Assembly: GCA_001901525.1 (NCBI GenBank)
Contig: MPSY01000007.1
Coordinates: forward strand, 1 to 33,370
DNA length: 33,370 bases
Origin: Methylococcales bacterium OPU3_GD_OMZ
GTDB taxonomy: Bacteria; Pseudomonadota; Gammaproteobacteria; Methylococcales; Methylomonadaceae
Reading direction: 5' to 3'
The notes under the pieces are model-generated. The model worked only from the letters and a program-made list of their open reading frames with translations, was not told where the DNA came from and did no database searches. The position numbers and the translations under genes were made by a program. Shown here in pieces: positions 1 to 9,011 of the stretch (positions are counted from its first letter, which is position 1; each line of letters starts with the position of its first letter).

Positions 1-22
1 CCCTTATTTACATTAAAAGTCG

Positions 23-430
23 TTATATTTGAGCCTTGTTCACGAATTCTGGGGCCCCGTAGCTAAATATGTCAAAAGGGCCATGATCGCCTGGGTATTG
101 ATAGTGATATTCATTGCCCCAAGCATCTTTAGGTATGAAAGATTTTCGTAAATATGGACCGATCCAATTTCTCACTGTTTCTGGTTTTGCGACCAAAACG
201 TCTAACCCTTGCTCTGTGGATGGATAAACACCCACATCTAACTTGTACATATCTAACGCCAACGACAGATCTTCTATTTGAACTTTTACCGCCTTGGTTT
301 TTGAGGTTCCTAAATGTTTCATCACTTGGGGCCCAACCACCCCCATCAGCAAGGCAATAATGGCTAAAACCACTAACAATTCCAATAAGGTAAACCCTTT
401 TATTGCTGAATTTTTAATACTCTGCATCAT
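23..430 (-). CDS. gspG: Type II secretion major pseudopilin GspG
   Basis: This is the major pseudopilin that polymerises into the periplasmic pseudopilus of the type II secretion system. The 135-residue product has a short basic leader, then the prepilin peptidase site, Gly followed by FTLLELL with Glu at mature position 5, and a hydrophobic helix at about residues 13-33. The C-terminal half has the GspG core, with a YPSTEQGL segment and a WGNEYHYQ strand. Length is close to the family norm, so the gene looks complete. Two ATG codons lie in tandem at the start, behind an AGAGGAATGAG Shine-Dalgarno region. It begins 9 bp after gspF and is the third gene of gspE-F-G. Further pseudopilin genes probably follow beyond the left edge, which is inference from usual gsp order. 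Confidence 0.95.
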   Translation of the reverse strand: MMQSIKNSAIKGFTLLELLVVLAIIALLMGVVGPQVMKHLGTSKTKAVKVQIEDLSLALDMYKLDVGVYPSTEQGLDVLVAKPETVRNWIGPYLRKSFIPKDAWGNEYHYQYPGDHGPFDIFSYGAPEFVNKAQI

Positions 431-439
431 CTCATTCCT

Positions 440-1657
440 CTAAAAAGCTAAATCATTCACACTTAAAATTGCCAATAAAATAGACACGATAATAGTTCCA
501 ATAATTAACCCTAATACCACTATCAATAACGGTTCTACAATTGACAACAGACGTTGTATCGCTATTTGAACTTCGTTTTCATACAACTCAGCAACCCTTG
601 ATAACATTTCATCCAGATTGCCTGTTTCCTCACCCACGCGTATTAATTGCCCTGCCATAATCGGAAACCAATCACTGGCCATTAATGTTTCAGATAATTT
701 ACCGCCCTCTTTTAACTGCCCGATGGTTTGCTTTACCAAGTCAGCCATCAGACTGTGACTAACCGTGTCTTTCACTAACCTCAATGCCTTGTCGATGTGG
801 ACCCCGTTGACTAATAAGGTTTCAAGACTTCGACTAAAAGCAGCCACTTCCTTATTAATAATAATCTCCCCTAACAATGGGGTTTTCAGTAACCGCCGCT
901 CCCATCTTGACTGCCCTTTCGGGTCTTTTAATTGCATACCGATAACGCCAACTAACACCATGACAAACGGCACCATAACCCACCCGTAATGTAGTGTTGC
1001 ATCGGCTACGGCTAACACTATTTGCGTTAAGAGTGGTAATGCCTGGTCGGCATTTTCAAACATTTGTTTAAATTGAGGGACCACGAAAACCAACATCACC
1101 GCCATAGAAATAACCGACATGATGACCAAAATAACCGGATAAATAATTGCTGAGACGACGGTCTGCTTAATCTCTTGGGTTTTCTTTAAATGGCCTGTCA
1201 AACTGTTCAAAGAGCCGCCTAAATCACCGCCCATCTCACCAGCTTTTAGCATACTTAAATAAAATGAATTAAATGACTCGGGTTGATTTCCCATCGCCTC
1301 TGATAACGGCAGCCCGGTGTTGATATCATCCACTAATTGCAGCACTTGAGCATTTAACTGTTCATCTTGCTCGGTTAATTGCGCTACGATTAACAACGAC
1401 TGATCTAACGGTAACCCTGACTGGACTAACACTGTGAGTTCACTGGTAAATAACAATAACTGCCTTAAATTCAAACGTGGGCTTTGACGTGAACCCTTTA
1501 ACGCCAGCCATCCAGGTTCACGAACCACCTTAAGCTCTAATGGAATACACCCTTTTCGCTGTAAGGCCTCTACGATAACCGCTTCTCCTTTAGCATGCCG
1601 AGTTCCTGTTTCTACTTCGCCTCGACCATTAATGAGTTTATAAGAATAAAATGGCAT
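440..1657 (-). CDS. gspF: Type II secretion inner-membrane protein GspF
   Basis: This is the polytopic inner-membrane platform protein of the type II secretion system, which connects the GspE ATPase to the pseudopilus. The 405-residue length is typical. It has the two repeated cytoplasmic T2SF helical domains, one at about residues 65-190 and one at about 270-390. Hydrophobic segments lie near 165-195, 210-240 and 370-400. The N-terminus (MPFYSYKLINGRGEVETG) is characteristic of GspF rather than PilC. It starts 2 bp after the gspE stop, so the two are very probably translationally coupled. Confidence 0.94.
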   Translation of the reverse strand: MPFYSYKLINGRGEVETGTRHAKGEAVIVEALQRKGCIPLELKVVREPGWLALKGSRQSPRLNLRQLLLFTSELTVLVQSGLPLDQSLLIVAQLTEQDEQLNAQVLQLVDDINTGLPLSEAMGNQPESFNSFYLSMLKAGEMGGDLGGSLNSLTGHLKKTQEIKQTVVSAIIYPVILVIMSVISMAVMLVFVVPQFKQMFENADQALPLLTQIVLAVADATLHYGWVMVPFVMVLVGVIGMQLKDPKGQSRWERRLLKTPLLGEIIINKEVAAFSRSLETLLVNGVHIDKALRLVKDTVSHSLMADLVKQTIGQLKEGGKLSETLMASDWFPIMAGQLIRVGEETGNLDEMLSRVAELYENEVQIAIQRLLSIVEPLLIVVLGLIIGTIIVSILLAILSVNDLAF

Positions 1658-1659
1658 CG

Positions 1660-3357
1660 CTAACTATCGCTGATGACTCTCAAGACTTCTTCCACGGTGG
1701 TTATACCTAGCCGTGCTTTTGCCATACCATCGAGATACATCGATTGCATGCCTTCTTTAATGGCTTGCTCTTGAATTTGACGTTCAGAGCCATGTTCTAA
1801 CAGCAGATGGGCAATTGATTCTGACATTTTCAAAAACTCAAAAATAGCCATGCGGCCTTGGTAACCGACGCCATGACATTCAGAACAGCCGCGCGCACGG
1901 TATAAGGTGCTCACCGCCTCTTTTGAACCATCAGTTACATCCACATAGCCGTTCATTTCAATAGAACCTTCGTAAGGCTCTTTACATTCGGGGCATAATT
2001 TTCGGACTAATCGCTGCGCCAAAATGCCATTGATTGTCGACGTGAGTAGATACCGTTCTAAGCCCATATCTATTAATCGTGTCACCGCTGCACTGGCATT
2101 ATTGGTATGTAAGGTTGATAACACCAAGTGTCCGGTTAATGCTGATTGCACGGCTATCTGCGCCGTTTCTACATCACGCATTTCACCGACCATAATGACA
2201 TCTGGGTCCTGTCGAAGAATGGCTCTTAATGCTTTTGCAAAACTCAAGCCAATTTTTGATTGCACTTGAATTTGATTGATCCCTTGGAGTTGATATTCAA
2301 TCGGATCTTCTACTGTCACAATTTTTCGTGCCGCATTATTTAATCGTTTTAATGCGCTATAGAGCGTGGTTGACTTACCACTTCCGGTAGGCCCTGTTAT
2401 CAACACAATTCCATTAGGTTCTGTTAACGTTTCAATAAACCGTTGAGCATGATTATCATTAAAACCCAATACCGAAAACTCCAGTGCGACCGCCGATTGA
2501 CTCAAAACCCGAATGACAATACTTTCACCAAACAAGGTCGGTATCGTTGAAACTCGAAGATCTAATTCTTTTCCCTGCACCTGAAATTTAATGCGCCCAT
2601 CTTGAGGTAAACGCCTTTCTGCGATATTCATTTTGGCCATTAATTTAATGCGTGATAAAACGGCCGCGGACGACACAGAAATCAAATCTTCTACTTCAAA
2701 TAACACCCCATCAATACGCATACGAATTTTTAATACCCGCTCGAAGGGTTCAAAATGAATATCTGAAGCCCGGTCTTCAACCGCCTTTTGCAAAATATGA
2801 TTTACCGTTTTTATAACCGGCGCCTCACTTGCCAAATCCTTTAAATGTTCTAAATCATCGTCATTGAGGTTCACAACATCGACATGACTTTGTTCAATGT
2901 CCTCAGCATCTGCAGGGTGATTAAATTGTTTTTGCAAAAATACATCGATCTCTGACAACCGGGCAATTTTCTTAGTGATTTTCTTGCCCGTCAGCAAATG
3001 TAATGCGTTATCGATATAATCACTGCCCCCTTCACAAACCGCAATGGTAATAGATTCGCGGTCCGCCGCTAAACCGGCAACATGATGATGTTTTAGAAAA
3101 TCTACCGAAACTTCACAATCTGTGAAGTCATACCCGGAAAAATCAGCGGTATTCACTACCGGTAAGTCCAACACCTTAGACCATGTCTTAGCTACCCCAT
3201 CATCAGAACACAAGCCTAACTTAATCAACCAGTGTGATAAAGAATGATCCAAGGTCCGGGCCTGCATATTACACGCCTTAGCCAAATCAGCGTTGGACAA
3301 CGTTCCTGACTGTTTTAACTGCTCTAAAAAATACGATTCTAAATCCTTCATGACCAC
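1660..3357 (-). CDS. gspE: Type II secretion ATPase GspE
   Basis: This is the cytoplasmic ATPase that drives pseudopilus assembly in type II secretion. The 565-residue product has an N-terminal GspE/PilB winged domain (about 1-150). It has the arginine-rich RASDIHFEP block at about 196, a Walker A GPTGSGKST at 322-330, and a Walker B region with PDVIMVGEMRD at 385-395. The His box is near 410. A tetracysteine zinc site is formed by Cys 455/458 (CPEC) and 491/494 (CSEC), as in GspE and PilB. The pairing with gspF and gspG identifies it as GspE. The start is uncertain: a GTG is at 3357 and an ATG two codons later at 3351, and neither has a clear Shine-Dalgarno. Confidence 0.94.
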   Translation of the reverse strand: MVMKDLESYFLEQLKQSGTLSNADLAKACNMQARTLDHSLSHWLIKLGLCSDDGVAKTWSKVLDLPVVNTADFSGYDFTDCEVSVDFLKHHHVAGLAADRESITIAVCEGGSDYIDNALHLLTGKKITKKIARLSEIDVFLQKQFNHPADAEDIEQSHVDVVNLNDDDLEHLKDLASEAPVIKTVNHILQKAVEDRASDIHFEPFERVLKIRMRIDGVLFEVEDLISVSSAAVLSRIKLMAKMNIAERRLPQDGRIKFQVQGKELDLRVSTIPTLFGESIVIRVLSQSAVALEFSVLGFNDNHAQRFIETLTEPNGIVLITGPTGSGKSTTLYSALKRLNNAARKIVTVEDPIEYQLQGINQIQVQSKIGLSFAKALRAILRQDPDVIMVGEMRDVETAQIAVQSALTGHLVLSTLHTNNASAAVTRLIDMGLERYLLTSTINGILAQRLVRKLCPECKEPYEGSIEMNGYVDVTDGSKEAVSTLYRARGCSECHGVGYQGRMAIFEFLKMSESIAHLLLEHGSERQIQEQAIKEGMQSMYLDGMAKARLGITTVEEVLRVISDS

Positions 3358-3366
3358 ATTAAAATT

Positions 3367-3381
3367 ACGCCCTGTGGGCGT
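3367..3381 (-). promoter_or_regulatory. Hairpin in the gspE leader
   Basis: A perfect 6-bp inverted repeat, ACGCCC-TGT-GGGCGT on the plus strand, lies 10 bp upstream of the gspE start. In the minus-strand transcript it would form a GC-rich hairpin followed by AATTTTAAT just before the start codon. It could limit ribosome access or act as an attenuator-like element. Function is inferred only from position. Confidence 0.35.
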
Positions 3382-3593
3382 TAAGATTAAATAAAATATG
3401 ACCCTGACAAGGTAATAAGCTTTAGGTCAACTTGTTGAGAAGCGTAGTCTAGAAATCAGCAAAGCCAATTTTACTGTCGCGTTAACTACGTGTTAAGCCA
3501 CCGGACACCAGACCCCATAACAAGCATTCATCCTGGGTATGACCCCATTCCTACGTGTGGTTGTTAGCACTATGATTGACAACATTTCTGATA

Positions 3594-3611
3594 CCTAAAA
3601 CTACTTTTAGG
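3594..3611 (-). terminator. Possible stem-loop behind lapG
   Basis: The sequence CCTAAAA-CTAC-TTTTAGG is a 7-bp inverted repeat starting 4 bp beyond the lapG stop. No U-run follows on the minus strand and the stem is AT-rich, so it is a weak terminator at best. It could also be an mRNA 3'-end stabilising hairpin. Confidence 0.3.
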
Positions 3612-3615
3612 AAAC

Positions 3616-4257
3616 CTAAAAACTAACCTTTTCCATGCGAGCATTTAAATCACGCCATAAATTGACTCGACTTGACTGACCCACTTTTTTACCGCGCCCT
3701 TGGGCTTTTGCCAACCACAAACCGGTACCGTTAAAACTGTAAACCGGTAATAAATCTTTTCGTTGTAATGCCGGTTTAATAGCGGTATCTAAATTATCCA
3801 AAACCAATGGCACTGAACGCGGTGTTTCAAAATACGTTAACACCATATGTGCTTGATTTAATTTAAGCGCCTTGACATAGGTTAAACGCATTTTTTTATC
3901 GTCAACCCCTAACGCCTTCAAGGTAAAATATTTAGCAATGGCATAATCTTCACAATCACCGGCCCCTTTCACTAGAAACTCCAAGGGCGTCGCCCAATAA
4001 TCCTTAACATTCCAGAGTTTACTATCGTCTACAAATTGAGTGCGTTGATTAAAAAAGTCATTAACCCTCGTTAATTTTTCGTGCTCTGTTTGCGTTGATT
4101 TAACAGCCATTAAATCCCGCCAGGTGACCACTCTCTTTGCCGCTTGAGCGCCAAATTTTTTTTCTATGCGTTGAATGAATTGAGCGGTTAAATCTATTTG
4201 TGCCGCAACACTGAGGCCATAAAATAACACCGCCCCTATTAATAATCGTAAAACCAC
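3616..4257 (-). CDS. lapG: LapG-type periplasmic cysteine protease
   Basis: This belongs to the bacterial transglutaminase-like cysteine protease family (Peptidase C93). LapG clips the N-terminal retention region of LapA-type surface adhesins and so releases cells from biofilms. A hydrophobic N-terminal stretch ending at AAQ near residue 20 looks like a signal peptide. The catalytic triad is visible as Cys102 (GDCEDYA), His137 (QAHMVL) and Asp154 (LVLDNLD). The Cys-His spacing of 35 and His-Asp spacing of 17 match my recollection of characterised LapG proteins. The likely start is GTG at 4257. It lies 35 bp behind lapD in the same direction, the usual pairing. No adhesin gene is in the window, so its substrate must be encoded elsewhere. 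Confidence 0.92.
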   Translation of the reverse strand: MVLRLLIGAVLFYGLSVAAQIDLTAQFIQRIEKKFGAQAAKRVVTWRDLMAVKSTQTEHEKLTRVNDFFNQRTQFVDDSKLWNVKDYWATPLEFLVKGAGDCEDYAIAKYFTLKALGVDDKKMRLTYVKALKLNQAHMVLTYFETPRSVPLVLDNLDTAIKPALQRKDLLPVYSFNGTGLWLAKAQGRGKKVGQSSRVNLWRDLNARMEKVSF

Positions 4258-4292
4258 TTGAGAGAACCTACTCTGAAAACAATCAATAACAG

Positions 4293-6212
4293 TTAAGCAT
4301 TTAGGTGACTCAAACTAACCCCGGCAAACCCTACTTTTTTGAAATAGCTAATATCACGATGATCGCTAACACTTTCGGCCAACACAACGACCCCGAGTAA
4401 ATGCCCTAATTCCTGCATCGACTGAATAAACTGTTGTTTGCCTGAATCATTATGAACGTCATTACTTAAATCTCTCGACAAGCGGATATAATCCGGTTTT
4501 AAATCTTTAACCCCTTCAATAGACATGGAGTGGGTTTCAAAACGCTTTAACATGACTAACCCGTTATGATCATGAATAAAGGATACAAACGATTCATAAG
4601 TCTTAATATCTTTGACGATGGAAAATGTTGAAACACTAAAAACAAGCTGTTGATGTAACTGCTTATTCTTTGTCATCAATTGTTTAAGCCAGTTTCTAAA
4701 ATCAACATCCTGAATAGACGCTAACGATAAATTAACCGCCACCGGATGCTTTTTCGGATTACTGTTGTATTGACTGATAACGGTATTAATTACCCCTTTG
4801 TCGAGCTCCGTAATTAAATTAAATTTCTCTGCAATGGAGACAAATATACGCGCCGGTATCAACTCTCCAGATTCTGTTTGTGCCTGAATCGACGCCTCTT
4901 CTAAAATAGCGTTATTACCCTTTAACGCTTTCACTTGCTGGATATAATCGACATGATAGCGACTCTTGCTAATAATTTCTGCCACTAAGCTATGCCACTG
5001 CTCAACGTTTCTGGCTTGTTCACTCCGCTCTCTTAAGCAAAACTCATTAACCCCAATTAATTTTGCTTCTTCAAAAGCTTCGCCTGCTGCATTCAATACA
5101 TCATCATTGGTATCTAAAAAATTAAATGGCGTAATACCCATATGCGCCACCGCTGCTTTGTTATATTTTTGGCCTAATGTATGAAAATCATCTTGTAGCT
5201 GTTTTGCCAAGTCTAAGGCTTGGCTCTCGGCAATTGCTTTAACTAACAACGCAAACTCCCCCCCATAAAAACGATAGGCTGATACTGAGAACTGTGCTGA
5301 ATCTTGAGTCTTTTCTGCTAATACATTAGCAAAATCTTTTAACAGAAGGTCTGTTGTTGCCATACCCTGCTGCTCTACGAAACCGGCTAAATCATCCACC
5401 TTAATCAGCATGACAAAACCATTAACGTCATGTGAAATCAATTGTTTTAACGCGGTATCAAAACCATTTTTCTTGATTAACCCGGTCAATTCATCGTGTT
5501 GAATAGCCTCCCCAATGCGTTTTAATTTACTGTTTAAATTATCCATCATGCCCTTAACCTTACTGGACATTAGGTTCATGGCGATCACCACATTTTTAAA
5601 CTCAGTGGTTCGTGGCAATTTTTCTATACGGCCAAAATGGCCTTTAGCAATCGCCAAAGATAACTGCTCCATATTCTTCAATGGCAATAAAATATATTTC
5701 AAGATAAAAAATAAAATACCGACCGATACCACAAACATCGCTAAAGACAACGTCCCCGCATGTTGTGCTTGCTCATAAAGCTTTAAATAAGCAACGCCTG
5801 GATTAATAGCCACTTGCACTACACCGGCCAAGACCCAACCGGCACTCATTTCACTTTCAGCAACCGCTGTTTCCATGGCCAATAACGCAACAAACCATGA
5901 CGGTACGCCTTCTATGGGCTGGTCATTTTTCAGTGCCACAATTGTTTCACCGTCAGGACCGAGTAAATTAATTTCTTTATAATAACCCCGGTCAAAAATA
6001 GAGTTCATCATGGTCTCTACGACCGAGACATCCTCTGCTACAAGATGTGGGCTTAATGACAACCCCAAGGATGTCGCCGTGTCTTGCGCATGAATCTTTG
6101 ACTCAACCTCTAAATATTCCATGGTGTTATGAACACTCACGGCATAATTAACACTAAAGATCATGCAAAATAAACACGAAACCAATACCAATAATTGTTT
6201 ATATAAAGACAT
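4293..6212 (-). CDS. lapD: LapD-type c-di-GMP receptor (degenerate GGDEF-EAL)
   Basis: This is an inner-membrane c-di-GMP receptor that sequesters LapG when it binds the nucleotide. Counting from an upstream GTG at 6230, it has a transmembrane segment at about 12-30 and a LapD/MoxY periplasmic domain at about 31-158. A second transmembrane segment lies at 160-180, a HAMP at 181-235, a GGDEF-like domain at 245-400 and an EAL-like domain at 410-645. Both enzyme motifs are broken: the GGDEF position reads YGGEF (322-326), EAL reads EAS (445-447), and the DFG-type loop is replaced. This fits a binding-only receptor. The start is set at ATG 6212, which places six residues before the first transmembrane helix; GTG at 6230 is the alternative. 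It forms an operon with lapG. Confidence 0.9.
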   Translation of the reverse strand: MSLYKQLLVLVSCLFCMIFSVNYAVSVHNTMEYLEVESKIHAQDTATSLGLSLSPHLVAEDVSVVETMMNSIFDRGYYKEINLLGPDGETIVALKNDQPIEGVPSWFVALLAMETAVAESEMSAGWVLAGVVQVAINPGVAYLKLYEQAQHAGTLSLAMFVVSVGILFFILKYILLPLKNMEQLSLAIAKGHFGRIEKLPRTTEFKNVVIAMNLMSSKVKGMMDNLNSKLKRIGEAIQHDELTGLIKKNGFDTALKQLISHDVNGFVMLIKVDDLAGFVEQQGMATTDLLLKDFANVLAEKTQDSAQFSVSAYRFYGGEFALLVKAIAESQALDLAKQLQDDFHTLGQKYNKAAVAHMGITPFNFLDTNDDVLNAAGEAFEEAKLIGVNEFCLRERSEQARNVEQWHSLVAEIISKSRYHVDYIQQVKALKGNNAILEEASIQAQTESGELIPARIFVSIAEKFNLITELDKGVINTVISQYNSNPKKHPVAVNLSLASIQDVDFRNWLKQLMTKNKQLHQQLVFSVSTFSIVKDIKTYESFVSFIHDHNGLVMLKRFETHSMSIEGVKDLKPDYIRLSRDLSNDVHNDSGKQQFIQSMQELGHLLGVVVLAESVSDHRDISYFKKVGFAGVSLSHLNA

Positions 6213-6429
6213 ACCTAACCCCAAAGACACTTTGACTCACAACACTAAGAGCGGTATTTATTCATGATGAATGCTGACTATGTGCACGACCTTCAAAACG
6301 ATACAGCCACCCGCTCAACTTGTTGTTAGTCTAGGTGGCTCTTGTGGCGTTACAATTGTCCGGCGCATAATAAACTGACTTAAATGATGTGCTGGGTATA
6401 ACGGCTATTAGAATCTTCTTTACTCTTTG

Positions 6430-6912
6430 CTATCTGTCAGCAAGGCTGACGATTTTAGCACCACGTTTTATCTCACCCGCTGTTATCACCGTGGCGGTAA
6501 TTCCACCGTGACCACGCATGGCATTATAACCACCGTATCCTAAGACTTCTTCCATACGCGAACAAGGATGGCACAAGCCTGTCATTTGTAAAATCACCCC
6601 GTCAATTTCAAAGTGTTTTTTGGCTAAGGACAATAAATTAAAGCCTTCAACAACGATATTCCTACGTAATTGTTCAGGGGTAATGTCACGATCTAAAAAA
6701 GAATTAAGTGCGGTAATATGTTCTGCTTGAATCAAAGTAACTTGGCGCTTCTTACTGTTGGCACTGTAATGATCCCCGACTAAACCTTGCTCAGGATTAA
6801 CCTCAACCACCGAACAACTTTGCAACGGTTTCTTTTTACCCGGCCGAATACCCATCCAACTGACAGTGCCTGCCTTGGCATCATTTTCCATTAAATTTTT
6901 AATCATTTTCAT
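6430..6912 (-). CDS. MOSC domain protein
   Basis: MOSC domains, named from Moco sulfurase C-terminal, bind and relay sulfur or process modified bases and N-oxidised substrates (the YiiM group). The 160-residue product is essentially only this domain. It has GLVGDHYS near the N-terminus, LRRNIVVEG in the middle, and a conserved cysteine in the GLCHPCSRME segment, with a GHGGITATVI strand after it. Its start overlaps the 3' end of the radical SAM gene: ATGs lie at 6912 and 6906, and that gene stops at 6899. This implies translational coupling and a shared pathway. The substrate is unknown. Confidence 0.82.
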   Translation of the reverse strand: MKMIKNLMENDAKAGTVSWMGIRPGKKKPLQSCSVVEVNPEQGLVGDHYSANSKKRQVTLIQAEHITALNSFLDRDITPEQLRRNIVVEGFNLLSLAKKHFEIDGVILQMTGLCHPCSRMEEVLGYGGYNAMRGHGGITATVITAGEIKRGAKIVSLADR

Positions 6913-8839
6913 AGGAATTTTGTATCGGTTCAATCAATGCAATTGCCTGTGCTATCAAATCGGATGGTACCGTGGTCTTATTGACCGGTGTTTCAAACCA
7001 CGTTTCTACCGGATAATCAAAGCCTATTCCGTGCATATAGTTATAAAGGGCTTTTTTCAAACCCAGGCCTAAACGGGGATGATCGGTATTAACCGGATCC
7101 TGATACTGAATATCATTTTCGGCAAACAACACATTCTCATTTGGGATTAAGGTAATCTGGTAGTCTTCTGGTTGCTGCCCCACAGGGCTGTGAATCGTTG
7201 CAGCAAAACGATGCCAATAGGCAGAATGAATACAATTTTGCGCCATTAATTGCCTAACGCGTTCTAATGAATCTACAGTTTCTTGTTCTGTTTGTGTTGG
7301 AAAGCCATACATCAAATACGCATGAACCAAAATACCGGCATTGGCAAAACCTTTGGTCACTCTTGCAACCTGTTCTACGGTGACGCCTTTTTTCATTAAG
7401 GTTAATAAACGATCTGAAGCCACTTCAAGACCGCCACTAATCGCAATACACCCCGAGTCTGCTAATAACTGACATTTTTCCGGCGTAAATGTTTTTTCAA
7501 ATCGGATATTACCCCACCAACTAATCACTAAATTCTTCTCAATCAACCGCTTGGCTAAAGCAAACATCACTTTAGGCGGAGCGGCTTCATCGACAAAATG
7601 AAACCCCGTTACCCCGGTTTCAGCCATTAAGGCCTCAATACGCTCAATAATAATATCGGCACCAGCTTCATCGTATTGGCCAATATAATTTAAACTAATA
7701 TCACAAAAACTACATTGTGCCCAATAACAGCCATGCGCTAGGGTTAGTTTATTCCAACGTCCATCACTCCAGATCCTGTGCATCGGATTTAACATTTCAC
7801 ACAAGGATAAATAACGCTTTAAGGGTAAGCCCTCATAACTCGGTGTCCCGACTGATTTATGGGGAATATCATGCAAACTTAGGTTCTGATTAAAATGGAC
7901 TTGTGCGTTTTTTAAATAAAAAGTACGTACTAACTCGGATTCTTGACGATCACCTTGTAAATACTCTAACAGGGTTAATAACGGCCGCTCGCCGTCATCT
8001 AAACAAATATAATCGACATATTCAAAAAGCCGCGACTCCTTGAGCTGCCGCAGTTCCGTATTGACAAAACCACCGCCTAAAACAATTTTAATAGTGGGGT
8101 CTTTTAATCGACAAAAATGAGCAATTTTTAATGCCCCCAACATATTCCCCGGAAAAGGTACGGTAATACCCACCACACTGGGCTGTTCTTGCTCTAGGGC
8201 TTCATTAACTAATCCTTCCATGAGACCGTCTAAATAACCGGACCCATTCTGCAACTCGCGATAAAGATCATCGAACTGCGGATTAGAGGCGGCCAGTTGC
8301 TCACCGTAACGCGTCACCTCAAAAAAGGGGTCTACGCCCTCTTGAATAACGGCACATAAATCATCAATAAATAACGTTGCTAAGAACTTAGCTCTATCTT
8401 GAACACCCAGTTGACCAAATGCGGCCCCTAGAACGTCTCCTTGCGTAGACTCCATATCCTCTATAACATCAAATCGAGGTCCTTCGGGTAAAAAAGTTCT
8501 GGATGCAATACGTATCGCTAAACTCGGGTCTTGGCCTTGTAAAAAACGAACAACGGGCTCAACACCATTCACATAACGCTGAAAATCAGCCAAAAAAGCA
8601 TAAATAACGTCTGGCAATTGCTCATCATCAATCGCTTCAAAGCGCTGCTCAATAAGCTCATAAATCGTCAACAGCCCGGATCGCGTTAATACCTTTAATA
8701 ATAGCTCAATGGCTACATCACGCTGGGCGACTTGATAGTTCTGTGCCTTTAAAAAACCCGTTAAATACGCCGTTGCCGGATATGGCGTATTCAGTTGGGT
8801 CATCGGCGGTGTCATTAATAACAATTTCATGACCGCCAT
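6899..8839 (-). CDS. B12-binding domain radical SAM protein
   Basis: This is a predicted cobalamin-dependent radical SAM enzyme. Residues are counted from an upstream codon at 8860. An N-terminal helical extension covers about 40-225. A B12-binding-like Rossmann fold covers about 226-305, with VVGITVPFP and LGGGFVN. The radical SAM core (370-600) has the cluster site Cys378, Cys383 and Cys386 in HGCYWAQCSFCD. This is CX4CX2C rather than the classic CX3CX2C. A GGLEVASDR segment at about 476 and YGFPTQTEQE at about 525 are typical of the B12/radical SAM superfamily. ATG at 8839 is preferred, with AGG seven bases upstream; ATG 8830 is possible. It is coupled to the MOSC gene and divergent from a HemF-like gene. 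The reaction is unknown. Confidence 0.85.
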   Translation of the reverse strand: MAVMKLLLMTPPMTQLNTPYPATAYLTGFLKAQNYQVAQRDVAIELLLKVLTRSGLLTIYELIEQRFEAIDDEQLPDVIYAFLADFQRYVNGVEPVVRFLQGQDPSLAIRIASRTFLPEGPRFDVIEDMESTQGDVLGAAFGQLGVQDRAKFLATLFIDDLCAVIQEGVDPFFEVTRYGEQLAASNPQFDDLYRELQNGSGYLDGLMEGLVNEALEQEQPSVVGITVPFPGNMLGALKIAHFCRLKDPTIKIVLGGGFVNTELRQLKESRLFEYVDYICLDDGERPLLTLLEYLQGDRQESELVRTFYLKNAQVHFNQNLSLHDIPHKSVGTPSYEGLPLKRYLSLCEMLNPMHRIWSDGRWNKLTLAHGCYWAQCSFCDISLNYIGQYDEAGADIIIERIEALMAETGVTGFHFVDEAAPPKVMFALAKRLIEKNLVISWWGNIRFEKTFTPEKCQLLADSGCIAISGGLEVASDRLLTLMKKGVTVEQVARVTKGFANAGILVHAYLMYGFPTQTEQETVDSLERVRQLMAQNCIHSAYWHRFAATIHSPVGQQPEDYQITLIPNENVLFAENDIQYQDPVNTDHPRLGLGLKKALYNYMHGIGFDYPVETWFETPVNKTTVPSDLIAQAIALIEPIQNSYEND

Positions 8840-8952
8840 AATAAGACCTAAAAGGGTCACGTGACAAATAATCGTTACCTGACCTGATTTTATTATCGGG
8901 GTTAAAACCTAACCAGCAAACTCAATGCGCGTTTGATTTATTAGCCAGCGCA

Positions 8953-8969
8953 CTATCAATCACTGATAG
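8953..8969. promoter_or_regulatory. Inverted repeat between divergent radical SAM and HemF-like genes
   Basis: The sequence CTATCA-ATCAC-TGATAG is a perfect 6-bp dyad with a 5-bp spacer, located 43 bp upstream of the HemF-like start in the divergent intergenic region. Its half-sites resemble TetR-family operators, but the spacing differs from tetO. It could be a regulator site serving both directions. No regulator gene is adjacent. Confidence 0.3.
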
Positions 8970-9011
8970 AATAACGCTTTACCCTGACAGGAAATAATTT
9001 CGGTCCAACTT

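Noticed and set aside
6436-6450. GTCAGC-AAG-GCTGAC dyad at the end of the MOSC gene
   Set aside because: It lies within the last codons, has no U-run and is short. A terminator call is not supported.
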